Origin: Devosia algicola
Lineage (GTDB): Bacteria > Pseudomonadota > Alphaproteobacteria > Rhizobiales > Devosiaceae
Assembly (NCBI RefSeq): GCF_028816455.1
Contig: NZ_CP118246.1
Location: 1,240,001-1,304,000, forward strand
Length of the DNA stretch: 64,000 nucleotides
Reading direction: 5' to 3'
Part shown: positions 12,134-21,870 of the stretch, in pieces
Position numbering within the stretch: the first letter of the stretch is position 1
Layout of the letters: each line of letters begins with the position of its first letter
Notes under the pieces: generated by a model
Told to the model about the DNA's origin: nothing
Databases searched by the model: none
The model's input: the letters and a program-made list of their open reading frames with translations, nothing else
Program-made: the position numbers and the translations under genes

Positions 12134-13264
12134 CTAACTGAGTAAAATTGTCTCGGAGATTTCAATACCGAATCCACCCAGACCGACATATTGGCGTTCT
12201 GACGTTGTCATCACCGCAATTGAACGAACCCCGAGATCACGCAATATCTGTGAGCCAACCCCTACCTCGCGCCAGCCTGACATTCGCTTGATTGCGCTAC
12301 CGTGCGACTCGCCACCCTGCCCATCCAGTGTCACTTCCTGCGGCGCGCGTCGCCCGTCGATATCACTATCGACCGCCTGGACACCCCGCAAAACCAACAC
12401 AACACCGCAACGTCCACGCCCTTTGATTTCGGATACGGCCCTTGTGATCTGATCCGTCTCCGCATTCGCCCGCGCTACAACGTCACGCAATGGCTGTTCA
12501 CGAACAATTCGACACGGCACATTGGATTGGTCCTGAACCTCCCCGATAACAAGCGCCACATGTTGCACCGGATCAAATGGCGTTTCATAGGCGTAGACCT
12601 GCCCCTGCATACCCGCGACCAAGGTTGGCACCACTGCCACCCGCCGCAGAAATTGCTCCTTGTCGAGCCGATAGGCGATCAAATCTTCGATGGATATGAT
12701 CTTGAGCCCATGCGTGCGTGCAAACTCGATGAGTTCGGGCAGTCGTTTGACCGTGCCGTCGTCATTGACAACTTCCGCCAAAACGCCAGCCGCTTCCAAC
12801 CCCGCCAGACATGCTAGGTCAACACCCGCTTCAGTGTGACCAGAGCGGGCCAACACGCCCCCTTCGCGCGCCACGAGGGGAAATATGTGGCCCGGACGAA
12901 TAAAATCGCCGGCGCTGCTATTACTGCCCGCCAGCGCGCGAATTGTCGCCGCCCGTTCAGTCGCCGCGATCCCTGTTGTCATCCCGATCCGATAGTCCAC
13001 CGTCACCGTGAACGCGGTCCGGAACGGATCGATATTGTTGGCAACCATCGGCTCAAGATTAAGTGCCGCCGCGCGCGCTGCCGGCATCGGCACACAGATA
13101 ATGCCGCTGGTGTGACGGATCATGAAGGCAATTTTTTCTGGCGTAGCCAGACTTGCTGCCATTATGAGATCGCCCTCATTTTCACGGTCGGTGTCATCGA
13201 CCACGACGACGAGTTCACCAGCTGCAATCGCTGCAACTGCACTTTCAACGCTATCCAAAACCAT
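12134..13264 (-). CDS. ribB: 3,4-dihydroxy-2-butanone 4-phosphate synthase with a degenerate GTP cyclohydrolase II-like domain
   Basis: 376 residues from ATG 13264 (a GTG at 13279 is possible). The N-terminal half is a complete DHBP synthase, which makes the four-carbon riboflavin precursor from ribulose 5-phosphate: D-D-T-D-R-E-N-E-G-D-L-I-M-A-A and R-x-G-H-T-E-A-G-V-D-L are intact. The C-terminal half aligns in position with GTP cyclohydrolase II, but the zinc-binding cysteines of the usual S-E-C...L-R-C-D-C-G are absent, replaced by V-R-E-Q-P-L-R-D-V-V-A. It should therefore not have the RibA activity; fusions with a degenerate RibA domain are known in proteobacteria. No FMN riboswitch was seen upstream. 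Confidence 0.88.
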   Translation of the reverse strand: MVLDSVESAVAAIAAGELVVVVDDTDRENEGDLIMAASLATPEKIAFMIRHTSGIICVPMPAARAAALNLEPMVANNIDPFRTAFTVTVDYRIGMTTGIAATERAATIRALAGSNSSAGDFIRPGHIFPLVAREGGVLARSGHTEAGVDLACLAGLEAAGVLAEVVNDDGTVKRLPELIEFARTHGLKIISIEDLIAYRLDKEQFLRRVAVVPTLVAGMQGQVYAYETPFDPVQHVALVIGEVQDQSNVPCRIVREQPLRDVVARANAETDQITRAVSEIKGRGRCGVVLVLRGVQAVDSDIDGRRAPQEVTLDGQGGESHGSAIKRMSGWREVGVGSQILRDLGVRSIAVMTTSERQYVGLGGFGIEISETILLS

Positions 13265-13424
13265 AGTTTGCCCCAACACGCCGGGCTGGCGTCGCCCCTA
13301 GATACGACCTCACCTCCTGTTTCACAATCCGTCGCAGGTATGATGCCAAAATCGAACTTTCCGCTTGCCCACAACTAACATGTTGCGTTTTATGGCGCCC
13401 AATCCACACGTCAGGAGCACCGCC

Positions 13425-14421
13425 ATGAACCTCATCCAGTTTCTTGATTCCAACGGTCAGCGCGCCGTAGGTGTCGTCGATGGTGCAAACGCACGTCGTC
13501 TCAACGACGCATCCAGCGTTTATGATCTGGCGGTCAGCGCGTTCCAGAACGACACCGGGCTCGGTGCGCTGATCGATGAAATGGGCCTGGGCGACACCGT
13601 CGATCGCGATCTGATCCTGGCCGAAGGCCGCATGCTCTCGCCCATTGACCACCCTGATCCCGCCCATCTCTATGTTACGGGCACTGGCCTTACGCACCTG
13701 GGCTCCGCCTCTACCCGTGACGCCATGCACACGGCCAACTCGGGTACGAACGAAGCCGGGCAAACCGACACAATGAAAATGTTCCGCATGGGGTTGGAAA
13801 ATGGCAAGCCCGCCGAGGGCGAAAAAGGCGTGCAGCCGGAATGGTTCTACAAAGGCAACGGCTACAGCGTCATTGCACCAGGCCATCCGATCCCGTCACC
13901 AGCCTTTGCACTCGACGCCGGTGAAGAACCCGAAATCGCCGGCATCTATGTCATTGATCAACATGGCCAACCACGCCGACTGGGCTTCGCCATTGCCAAT
14001 GAGTTTTCCGACCATGTGACGGAGCGGGTTAATTACCTGTATTTGGCCCACTCAAAGCTACGTGCTTGCTCGTTTGGTCCCGAAATTCGCGTCGGCGACC
14101 TGCCGGCTCACATCGAGGGCACCTCCAAAATCGTACGAAACGGTGAAACGATTTGGGAAAAACCGTTCCTGTCGGGCGAGGACAATATGAGCCACACCAT
14201 CGCCAATCTTGAATATCATCATTTCAAATATGAGCCTATTCCGCACGCCTGGCGATGTTCATATCCATATGTTTGGCACCGCCACACTGAGCTTTGCCGA
14301 CGGCGTTTCGACCCAACCCGGCGACATATTCGAAATTGAGGAAGGCCAGTTCGGTGCGGCGCTGCGCAACCCGATCAGGATCGATCAGGAAACCCCCGTG
14401 ACAGTTGGCAATATTTACTAG
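13425..14421 (+). CDS. AraD1/GguC-type FAH-fold sugar-acid dehydratase (one single-base frame break)
   Basis: Repaired length 331 residues. The ATG at 13425 has AGGAG eight bases upstream. Family-typical segments include T-G-L-T-H-L-G-S-A-S-T-R-D-A-M, Q-P-E-W-F-Y-K-G-N-G, E-E-P-E-I-A-G-I-Y and G-N/A-N-E-F-S-D-H-V-T-E-R, with acidic metal ligands in the E-P-E-I block. Relatives act on 2-keto-3-deoxy sugar acids or are the GguC protein of sugar-uptake loci. At 14232-14237 GAGCCTA should read GAGCTA, giving K-Y-E-L-F-R-T-P-G-D-V-H-I-H. The next gene is a sugar-dehydrogenase-like aldo/keto reductase, so a role in pentose or deoxysugar oxidation is a reasonable inference. Confidence 0.82.
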
Positions 14422-14579
14422 TCTCAACACCTCACCCGCCCGTTCGGACTCCATATCTAAAGGACGCGTTGCGCACGGATCGCGGCCCTGCAACCAATTT
14501 CCAATTCAAAATTGCCGGTGGCGCTTTACCGTGTGGCACTAACATGTCAGTAGTGGCATAGATTTCAAGGGGACGAAGC

Positions 14580-15592
14580 ATGAGCCAACAATCGCTAAAA
14601 CAGCGCCGCGTCGGGCAAACAGATTTGCGGGTGACAGAGTTGGGCCTCGGTTGCGCCTCACTTGCTGGCATTGGCGGAGCCGTACCCGCCGATCAGGGGC
14701 GCGCCACGGTGGAGCACGCGCTTGATTGCGGCATCAACTATTTTGACGCGGCCCCCCAGTATGGGTTTGGGCGCGCCGAGCATCTGGCGGGCGACGTACT
14801 GCGCCAACGCCGCGACGGCGTCATCCTCTCCACCAAGGTCGGACGCTTGCTGACACCCGTCCACGGCGATCGAAAGTCACCACATAACTGGGTCGATCCG
14901 CTGCCATTCGACGAAGTCTATGACTATTCCTATGACGGCGTCATGCGTTCGTTCGAAGACAGCCTGCAACGTTTCGGCGTCAACAAGATCGATATTCTTT
15001 ACGTTCACGACATCGGCTTTGCCACCCATGGCGCCGACGCTAACAAGCAGGCTCTGGGAGCAACTGGCGGCTGGCGGCTACAAAGCATTGCGTGAACTTC
15101 GAGACGGTGGTGTGGTTTCCGCGATTGGTCTGGGGGTCAACGAGTGGGAAGTTCTCATGGACGCCTTCGAGCCTTGGCGACTGGGATGTATTCCTGCTAG
15201 CCGGCCGCTACACCCTGCTTGAACAAACCTCTCTTGATCCGTTTCTGACCACTTGCGTCAAGCGCAACACCTCAGTTGTCATTGGTGGGCCGTTCAATTC
15301 CGGTATTCTTGTCGGCGGCACGACATTCAACTACGCCAAGGCACCGGACGCTGTAGTTGAAAAAGTACGCCGACTTGAGGCGGTTTGTAATGATTTTGGC
15401 GTGCCCCTGCCCGCTGCGGCGCTTCAGTTCCCGCTGACCCACCCCGCGGTGTGCAATGTCCTGCCGGGTCCACGCTCACCGAGTGAACTGGATGGTATTC
15501 TGGATTGGTGGCATACCGAAATTCCCGATGAGCTTTGGTCAGCACTCCTCGAGCAAAAGCTTCTCGCTCCAGGAACACCGGTTCCCGGCTAG
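14580..15592 (+). CDS. Aldo/keto reductase, L-fucose/D-threo-aldose dehydrogenase-like (two single-base frame breaks)
   Basis: Repaired length 336 residues. The ATG at 14580 follows AGGGGA. The protein opens with R-R-V-G-Q-T-D-L-R-V-T-E-L-G-L-G-C-A and carries the catalytic D-A-A-P-x-Y-G (Asp and Tyr) and the L-S-T-K-V-G-R (Lys) segments, then I-D-I-L-Y-V-H-D. The long K-S-P-H-N-W-V-D insertion and P-G-P-R-S end match the sub-group that oxidises aldoses such as L-fucose. Frame breaks at 15049-15054 (true K-Q-L-W-E-Q-L-A-A-G-G) and 15169-15174 (true A-F-E-L-G-D-W-D-V-F) are each one extra base at a GAGCT site, on opposite strands within the same gene. Confidence 0.85.
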
Positions 15593-15697
15593 ACATTATA
15601 GATCCAGGTGACGTCGATTATGTAATGTCGCCCCCGACCGCACCAAGCGCGTGGTAATAGCGCGTAGAACTTTGGGCGATCACTGCAAGCGTTGCCG

Positions 15698-18269
15698 TCA
15701 GTCCTGGCTGCCACGCAACGCGGCTTGCAACACTTCCTTGACCTTGGAGTTGATCTGATCAAGCGAATAGGGCTTGGACAGGAACTCCACGCTCTGGTCA
15801 TCCTCGATATCGCGGCGAACGCTGTCTTCGGCGAACCCCGAGACGAATATCACCTTGAGCGTCGGCATTTTCTTGCGCACATGCTTGAGTAGCGTCGGCC
15901 CATCCATCTCTGGCATCAGCACGTCTGATACCATCAGGTCGATCTCGAAATTCTCATCCTCGAGAATTTCAAGCGCTTCCTCACCCCCGTCCGCCTCAAA
16001 CACCTCATAGCCGGTGGTGCGCAGAGCCATGGCGGAAAAATTGCGTACGCTCTCTTCATCCTCGACCAGCAAGATGCGCTCATGCCCTGTAAGGTCACGC
16101 ACTGGTGCCGCCGCTGGGCCCTTTGATCCCACTTCACTCGCCGCCAACACATGACGCGGCAGGAATATCTTGAATGTCGTACCGGCACCAACAACTGACA
16201 CCGGATATATGAAGCCCTCTGTCTGCTTGACGATTCCATAAACCGTCGACAATCCAAGCCCCGTCCCCTTGCCAAGGTCCTTGGTTGTAAAGAATGGCTC
16301 AAATATCTTGTCCAGCACCTCGGTCGACATGCCGGTGCCGGTGTCCTGCACCTCGATAAGAACATAGTCGGCAGCAACCATGCCCTCGAAATTGAATGTC
16401 TCGGTTTCCGCAGCCGTCACATTGCTGGTCCGTATGTTGATGGCCCCGCCCTCAGGCATGGCATCGCGCGCGTTGACAACCAGATTGATAATGACCTGCT
16501 CGAGCCTGGACCACATCGGCACGGACGGGCCAGATATTTCGCCCATGCTCGACACCGAGATTGATCTTCTCACCGATCATGCGTTTGAGCAGTACCGTGA
16601 GATCATCAACGATCAAGGACAGTTCGAGCACCTGCGGTCGCAAGGTCTGCCGACGCGAAAATGCCAGCAATTGCCGGGTCAGCCCCGCGGCGCGATTGGC
16701 ATTTTGCTTGATCTGCATCAACTCCGAAAAGGAGGGATCCCCGGGCTTGTGTTTGAGCAACAATAAATCGGAAAACCCGATAATGGCGGTCAGCAGATTG
16801 TTGAAATCGTGGGCAACGCCACCGGCCAATTGCCCGACCGCTTGCATTTTCTGGCTTTGGGCAAACTGGGCCTCCAACTTGCGCTGCTCGGTCATATCAA
16901 GGGCATAGACATTGACGCGCTCGGGCGAACCGGTGCTCATTTCCGATCCGGAAATGTATAATCGTACAGCGTGATCGCCTTCGGCGGTCAATAGTGCATC
17001 GACCGGCTCGATGGCCGATTGCTGGGCACCAGCATCAACAATTGCCCGTGCCAGCCGCTCGCGGCTCCCTTCCCCTATAAGGTCGGCCAGCGGCTGCAGT
17101 TCGAGGCTTTTCTGCTCGCCTGACCATTTGAATATCCGGCTGAACGGCGCGTTGGTACGCACAATCCGGCCACTGGTATCAAGCGTCGCAATCGCAAATG
17201 GCGTATCATTGAAAAAGCGTGAGAACCGGACTTCGGCCGCGCGTAGTTCTTCTTCACTATCGGGTGCGCTGCTTTGGTCGAGCACCAGTGTACGCGTTTC
17301 GCCCAGTTCGCCCTCGGCCAATCGGGCCGCGCGATGCAGCAGGCGTACAGGCAACGCCGTGCCATTGCGACGCACCAGATCAATGTCGATGATTTCGGTG
17401 CCGATTTCGCCGTCGCCACGACCACGCATCAGCAGGCTGTCACCGTCACCGCGCACAATGTCGCCAAGGCTTAGCTGCCCTGAGTTGAACTCGGCCAGAT
17501 CATATCCCAGCCAATCACTCAGAGTGGAATTGAGATATTGTATTCGCCCATGGGCGTCAGATGAAAAGAAGCCTGCCGGTGCATGATCAAGATAATCAAT
17601 CGCGCGCTGCAGATCGCGAAAGGCACTTTCATTGTTCTCGCGGTCCCGCGTAATGTCCTCGACTGACCAAACCAATAGCGACTTCGTGCCACCGTCAACG
17701 TCCGGCAGCGGACGGACAGCGACGCGATACCAGAATGGACGGCTTGCGTCCGTGTGTGATCCGCCCAATCCACCGATCAGCCGAATATCCTCAATCGCGC
17801 TGCGTCCATCCTTGGCAGCGCGAGACAACCGATAGACCGCTTCGCTGGCCTCAGACTGCCCCGCAAACAACCGTGACACGCCCACCGGAACGCCACCGAC
17901 GATCGCACCCGCGAAGGTGCCATAATGCGCATTGACGTAAGAAATCTTGCCGTCCCGATCCGCAACGACCGCGCCATAAGGCAAACTGTCGACAACGGCC
18001 CGCGAGACGGTCCGCTTTTCTTCGCCATTGGCAAATTTGAACAGACCAGCGGCCAGCCCGAACAGACAAAACACCCCCGCAACAGCCAAGAGACCCACGA
18101 AAGTAAGCGTCACATCGGCAGGTATGCGCTCGCCGTAAAACGAAAACACGGCGGCGATAAGCACCAGACTGACGCCGAGCACCATGACTCGCCACAATCC
18201 AGCATTGCCTCGTTGGCGCGTTTGGAGTGGTTCTGGGTACGAGTCCTCGCCAAGCGGGGTAGCTGCCAT
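15698..18269 (-). CDS. cckA: Hybrid histidine kinase CckA (one single-base frame break)
   Basis: Repaired length 856 residues. Master cell-cycle kinase of alphaproteobacteria, which phosphorylates CtrA and CpdR through the ChpT phosphotransferase. Two membrane helices lie at about residues 26-46 and 53-78, then PAS-like regions (about 85-205, 215-330 and 345-460). The phosphorylated His487 lies in G-G-V-A-H-D-F-N-N-L-L-T, followed by a HATPase domain with D-T-G-T-G-M and G-K-G-T-G-L-G-L-S, and a C-terminal receiver with L-V-E-D-E-E-S-V-R, the phosphoacceptor region S-D-V-L-M-P-E-M-D-G-P and F-L-S-K-P-Y. The break at 16502-16507 (GAGCCTGG for GAGCTGG) interrupts V-V-Q-L-E-Q-V-I-I-N-L-V. It lies 92 bp downstream of flhB in the same direction with no terminator seen between them. 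Confidence 0.92.
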
Positions 18270-18361
18270 GGATGCATATGCTCCGGGGACGGATCAAATT
18301 AGCCGAATCAATCGATACCTAAGCTCTACCAAATGGCTCACGGCCTTGGGAGAGTTAATGC

Positions 18362-19456
18362 CTAGTTTACCGAATTGCCGGGCGTCCATCCACGATTATC
18401 ACGCAGGCGCATCACGAATCCGATGACTTGGGCCACCGCCTTGAAGTGCTCGTTCGGAATGGGTTGATCAATTTCGACGCTGGCGAACAGTGCCCGTGCC
18501 AATGGCGGATTCTCAACGATCGGCACATCGTGTTCCTTGGCAACTTCACGAATACGCAACGCAATGGCATCTGCCCCCTTGGCGAGGCAGAGCGGCGCTT
18601 TCATCGACTTGTCGTATTTGAGCGCGACGGCAAAGTGCGTCGGGTTGGTAACAATGACGGTAGCATCGGGCACCGACGCCATCATCCGCTGCCGCCCGCG
18701 TTCCTGTCGCAACTGTCGTATCCGGCCCTTGACTGCTGGATCGCCTTCCATTTGCTTATATTCGTCGCGCGTTTCCTGAACCGTCATCATTTGGCGCTTC
18801 CACCACTTTTGACGCACATAAAGAAAGTCCGCGAACGCTATGATGGTCACGACGGCCAGCACCGACAGCAGAATTTTTAGCCCGATTTCCTGAAACTCTC
18901 CCAAAATGATCGCCGGATCAGCCGTCATAAGGGTCGAAAGTCGGTCCTGTTCAGGCCAGACCGTTACCGCGACAACCACACCAACAATCGATAACTTGAG
19001 CAGCCCCTTGATAAAGTTGACCAGCGCCTCGCTTGAGAACAGCCGTTTTGCGCCAGCCAATGGCGATATTTTGCTTAGTTTAGGCGTGATCGGCTCGACG
19101 GAAAGCAGTGGCGGATGCTGGAGCAGATTGGCAGCAATGGCACATATCGACAACACCAGCAGGGGTCCCAGCACGATCAACACCAGTTGCAGCGCCAAGC
19201 CATCGAAAAATGCCTGAAGTGCCGCCCCGCCAATTTCGAACTGATCGGCATTGGCAAATATTTCCTTGAGTGAGTTGGCAAGGCCCGAACTTGCACCCGG
19301 TGCCATGAAACCAAACAGGGCAGTCGTCCCCCCAAGCATGAACCAGGTAGTCACCTCCTGGCTCTTGACCACATCGCCTTTCTTGCGCGCGTCCTCAAGC
19401 TTTTTATGGGAGGGATCCTCGGTTTTACTGGACTGTTCCGGGGCTTCGTCGGACAT
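18362..19456 (-). CDS. flhB: Flagellar export switch protein FlhB
   Basis: 364 residues. Inner-membrane component of the flagellar type III export gate; self-cleavage switches export from rod/hook to filament substrates. The cytoplasmic N-terminus holds T-E-D-P-S-H-K-K-L-E-D-A-R-K-K-G-D-V, four membrane segments lie within about residues 35-210, and the autocleavage motif N-P-T-H is at 271-274 in V-T-N-P-T-H-F-A-V-A-L-K-Y. It starts three bases after the fliR stop. Confidence 0.96.
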   Translation of the reverse strand: MSDEAPEQSSKTEDPSHKKLEDARKKGDVVKSQEVTTWFMLGGTTALFGFMAPGASSGLANSLKEIFANADQFEIGGAALQAFFDGLALQLVLIVLGPLLVLSICAIAANLLQHPPLLSVEPITPKLSKISPLAGAKRLFSSEALVNFIKGLLKLSIVGVVVAVTVWPEQDRLSTLMTADPAIILGEFQEIGLKILLSVLAVVTIIAFADFLYVRQKWWKRQMMTVQETRDEYKQMEGDPAVKGRIRQLRQERGRQRMMASVPDATVIVTNPTHFAVALKYDKSMKAPLCLAKGADAIALRIREVAKEHDVPIVENPPLARALFASVEIDQPIPNEHFKAVAQVIGFVMRLRDNRGWTPGNSVN

Positions 19457-19459
19457 CGC

Positions 19460-20228
19460 CTAACCTCGCAACATCGCCAGATGATTCTCGAACGCCGATA
19501 TATACCAGCCCATCATCATGGTAAGCAGCAGCGCCAACAATACCAGCCCGACCAGAATATTGGCCGGCATCAGCAGAAAATAAACCTGTAGCGCCGGCAT
19601 CAGTCGCGCCAATATCCCGGCGCCAAGATTGAACACCAACCCGAACACAATGAACGGTGCCGACATCTGCACACCTATCGTAAAGGCATGTGCGACAGTT
19701 TGAATAGCCATTTGTGCCGCGTCGGCAAACATCAACGGCTCAGTAGGCAGGAACACCATGTAGCTGTCATATATTGCGGCAAGTGCCATGTGGTGCAGAT
19801 TGGTCGCAAATATCAAGGTGACCCCGACAAAGGACAGGAACGAGCCGATGACAGCGCCCTGCACACCACTTTGGGTCGGGTCGGCCACTTGTGCCGCACT
19901 TAGTCCGGACTGAAAGGCTATCACCGCCCCGGCGACCTGCGTCGCCATCACGGTAATGCGCGTAATCGCACCAATGATCAGCCCGATAGCGAAGCTCATG
20001 CAGGATCAATGCCAGAAGCGCCGGAAACTGCGTTGGCATCGGCGGCATGACCTTGGCCAACAGGGGATAAAGAACCAGTGTAAATGCCAGCGCAAAACTG
20101 AGCCGCATCCGCGCCGGAATCATCTGCTCCCCCAGCGCGGGCATCAGCATCAGAATGGCGCCGATCCGCATGAATAGCAGGATATAGATATAGGCAACCT
20201 CGGGCAGCCAATTTAGACTGAGCGTCAC
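19460..20228 (-). CDS. fliR: Flagellar export gate protein FliR (one single-base frame break)
   Basis: Repaired length 255 residues, membrane component of the export gate. GTG start at 20228, just after the fliQ stop. Six hydrophobic segments are visible, with R-I-G-A-I-L-M-L-M-P-A-L-G near the start. The break lies at 19991-19997: the coding strand reads GAGCTTCGC where GAGCTCGC gives I-L-H-E-L-A-I-G-L-I-I-G. Here the added base is a T after a GAGCT(C) site, unlike the usual extra C. Confidence 0.93.
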
Positions 20229-20229
20229 C

Positions 20230-20496
20230 CTAACCGCCGATGATGATTAGATCGACGATGCGGTTCATATAGGCACCCATGGTAGCGCCCAGAAACGGCA
20301 GCGAGATCAACAATGTCACAAAGATTGCCAAAATCTTGGGAACAAATACCAATGTCTGTTCCTGGATTTGTGTCAGCGCCTGGAACAAGGCAATCACTAC
20401 GCCGACCAATAGGCCCGCCAGCATCATTGGCAACGACACGATAATTAAAACCCAGATACTGTCAGTCGCGATATCGAGAACTTCAGCGCCGCTCAT
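20230..20496 (-). CDS. fliQ: Flagellar export gate protein FliQ
   Basis: 88 residues with two hydrophobic helices, P-M-M-L-A-G-L-L-V-G-V-V-I-A-L-F-Q-A-L-T-Q-I-Q-E-Q-T spanning the conserved loop. Small inner-membrane subunit of the export gate with FliP and FliR. It lies 18 bp after fliE and two bases before fliR. Confidence 0.95.
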   Translation of the reverse strand: MSGAEVLDIATDSIWVLIIVSLPMMLAGLLVGVVIALFQALTQIQEQTLVFVPKILAIFVTLLISLPFLGATMGAYMNRIVDLIIIGG

Positions 20497-20514
20497 GGCA
20501 CGGCCTTTCGAGAA

Positions 20515-20838
20515 TCAGATCGGCATTCGCATGATCTCTTCATACGCCGAAATGACCTTGTCGCGAACCGATACCATGCTGTCGATAGCCAATTCGGTCT
20601 GGGACAGTGCGGTGACCATATCCACGACATTGGCTTTGCCGTTGACCATTTCCATCGCCATCTTGTCCGATTTGTTGCCGGTATCAACGACATCCTGAAC
20701 GGACTGCGCCAGCATATTGGCAAAGTCATTTCCCTGATCGGCCTTGGCGACAATATCGGTGCCCGGCTTTGCCGTCTGGGCGATCAGCTTGGATGCGTTA
20801 CCGTAGGCAGCAGCGGCGGCGTTAAAGGGTATTGCCAT
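20515..20838 (-). CDS. fliE: Flagellar hook-basal body protein FliE
   Basis: 107 residues. FliE links the MS ring to the proximal rod and is the first protein exported. The C-terminal half shows the family pattern, with T-A-L-S-Q-T-E-L-A-I-D-S-M-V-S-V-R-D-K-V-I-S-A-Y-E-E-I-M-R-M-P-I at the end. It sits between flgC and fliQ with gaps of about 20 bp. Confidence 0.93.
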   Translation of the reverse strand: MAIPFNAAAAAYGNASKLIAQTAKPGTDIVAKADQGNDFANMLAQSVQDVVDTGNKSDKMAMEMVNGKANVVDMVTALSQTELAIDSMVSVRDKVISAYEEIMRMPI

Positions 20839-20858
20839 GTTTTTTGGTCCTGATGGGG

Positions 20859-21272
20859 CTAACTGCGCAGAATATCCAGGGTACGGCCCAGCATCTGCCG
20901 GGTCACCGTCACCACGTTCAAATTGGCTTCGTATGTTCGTTGGGCCTCGCGCATGTCCATCGATTCAATCAACGGATTGATGTTTGGATATTTGACGTAA
21001 CCCTGAGGATCAGCCGCTGGATGACCGGGCTCGAAGCGGGTCGTAAAATCGCTCATGTCGTACGCGAGCTTGCCCACTTCCACAATATTGCCGCCAGCCT
21101 GCGCGTCAAACTCGGTCTTGAAGGTAGGAATACGGCGTCGATACGGATCCTCATCCGGCGTTTTGCCCGCCGAATCCACATTTGCGAGATTTTCCGCGAT
21201 AACACGCATTCGCGCGGTCTGCGCATGCAGCCCGGTAGCCGCAATTTTCAGGGAGGAATTAAAGTCGCTCAT
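20859..21272 (-). CDS. flgC: Flagellar basal-body rod protein FlgC
   Basis: 137 residues. Proximal rod subunit. The N-terminal A-A-T-G-L-H-A-Q-T-A-R-M-R-V-I-A-E-N-L-A-N-V-D-S rod motif and the C-terminal E-S-M-D-M-R-E-A-Q-R-T-Y-E-A-N-L-N-V block are typical. Confidence 0.96.
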   Translation of the reverse strand: MSDFNSSLKIAATGLHAQTARMRVIAENLANVDSAGKTPDEDPYRRRIPTFKTEFDAQAGGNIVEVGKLAYDMSDFTTRFEPGHPAADPQGYVKYPNINPLIESMDMREAQRTYEANLNVVTVTRQMLGRTLDILRS

Positions 21273-21290
21273 GGTGCCAACCTAGCCGTA

Positions 21291-21695
21291 CTAGGACCGC
21301 CCCAGGGCGGTCCGCAGGATTTTCATTGAACTCTGGTACACCGAGGTGACGGCCTGATAATCACTCATATTGGTGGTCACCTTCATCATCTCGTCTTCGA
21401 GTGAGATTGCGTTACCCTCGGGCGTGACCTCAAAACTGTTCATGCGCTGCGCGCCAAAGGCCGCGCTATTATCCCCGCCAACGGAAATGTGCATCGGCTG
21501 GGTCGCCGTGACGCTGAGGCTGGCGCTGGACCCACCACCCATATGGTCACCAAAATTGTACTGGGCCAGATCTCGCCCTTGGTAACCTGGCGTTTCCGCA
21601 TTTGCGACATTTTCAGCCAATAGACCTTGACGCGCCTGGTGCCAGCGCATCTTGTCGGATAGCGCTGTAAATAATGGCATGTTCATAATGCCCAT
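21291..21695 (-). CDS. flgB: Flagellar basal-body rod protein FlgB
   Basis: 134 residues from the ATG ending at 21695, preceded by AGGGGG; a longer reading frame extends upstream but carries no rod homology. The motif Q-G-L-L-A-E-N-V-A-N-A-E-T-P-G-Y-Q-G-R-D and the C-terminal Y-Q-A-V-T-S-V-Y-Q-S-S-M-K-I-L block identify a proximal rod protein. First gene of the minus-strand block flgB-flgC-fliE-fliQ-fliR-flhB-cckA. A CtrA-type box lies 59 bp before the start. Confidence 0.95.
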   Translation of the reverse strand: MGIMNMPLFTALSDKMRWHQARQGLLAENVANAETPGYQGRDLAQYNFGDHMGGGSSASLSVTATQPMHISVGGDNSAAFGAQRMNSFEVTPEGNAISLEDEMMKVTTNMSDYQAVTSVYQSSMKILRTALGRS

Positions 21696-21753
21696 GGCCT
21701 GATACCCCCTTGGCAGACTCGCCTCGCGATAGGCAATTCTTGCCGAGGTATGG

Positions 21754-21768
21754 TTAATCAACTATTAA
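21754..21768 (-). promoter_or_regulatory. CtrA-type box upstream of flgB and fliO
   Basis: TTAA-TCAACTA-TTAA, an exact match to TTAA-N7-TTAA. It is in the divergent space, 59 bp before flgB and 103 bp before fliO, so it could serve either gene. Confidence 0.65.
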
Positions 21769-21785
21769 CCGGAACGGCTTGGTGG

Positions 21786-21801
21786 GGCATTAGTCTCGCA
21801 A
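21786..21801 (+). promoter_or_regulatory. Weak sigma-54-like promoter before fliO
   Basis: GGGCAT-TAGTC-TCGC has the GG and GC elements separated by ten bases (21787-21788 and 21799-21800). It matches TGGCAC-N5-TTGC at the key positions but imperfectly elsewhere. The distance to the fliO start is about 70 bp. Confidence 0.35.
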
Positions 21802-21870
21802 TTTGCAGATTTCGGGGCCAAATAGGCAATTTGTGCCGAGCCCTTCGGTAATCGTAGTGGAGTAGACGCG

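Noticed and set aside
13265..13424. FMN riboswitch before ribB
   Set aside because: The region is short and none of the conserved RFN-element boxes could be found.
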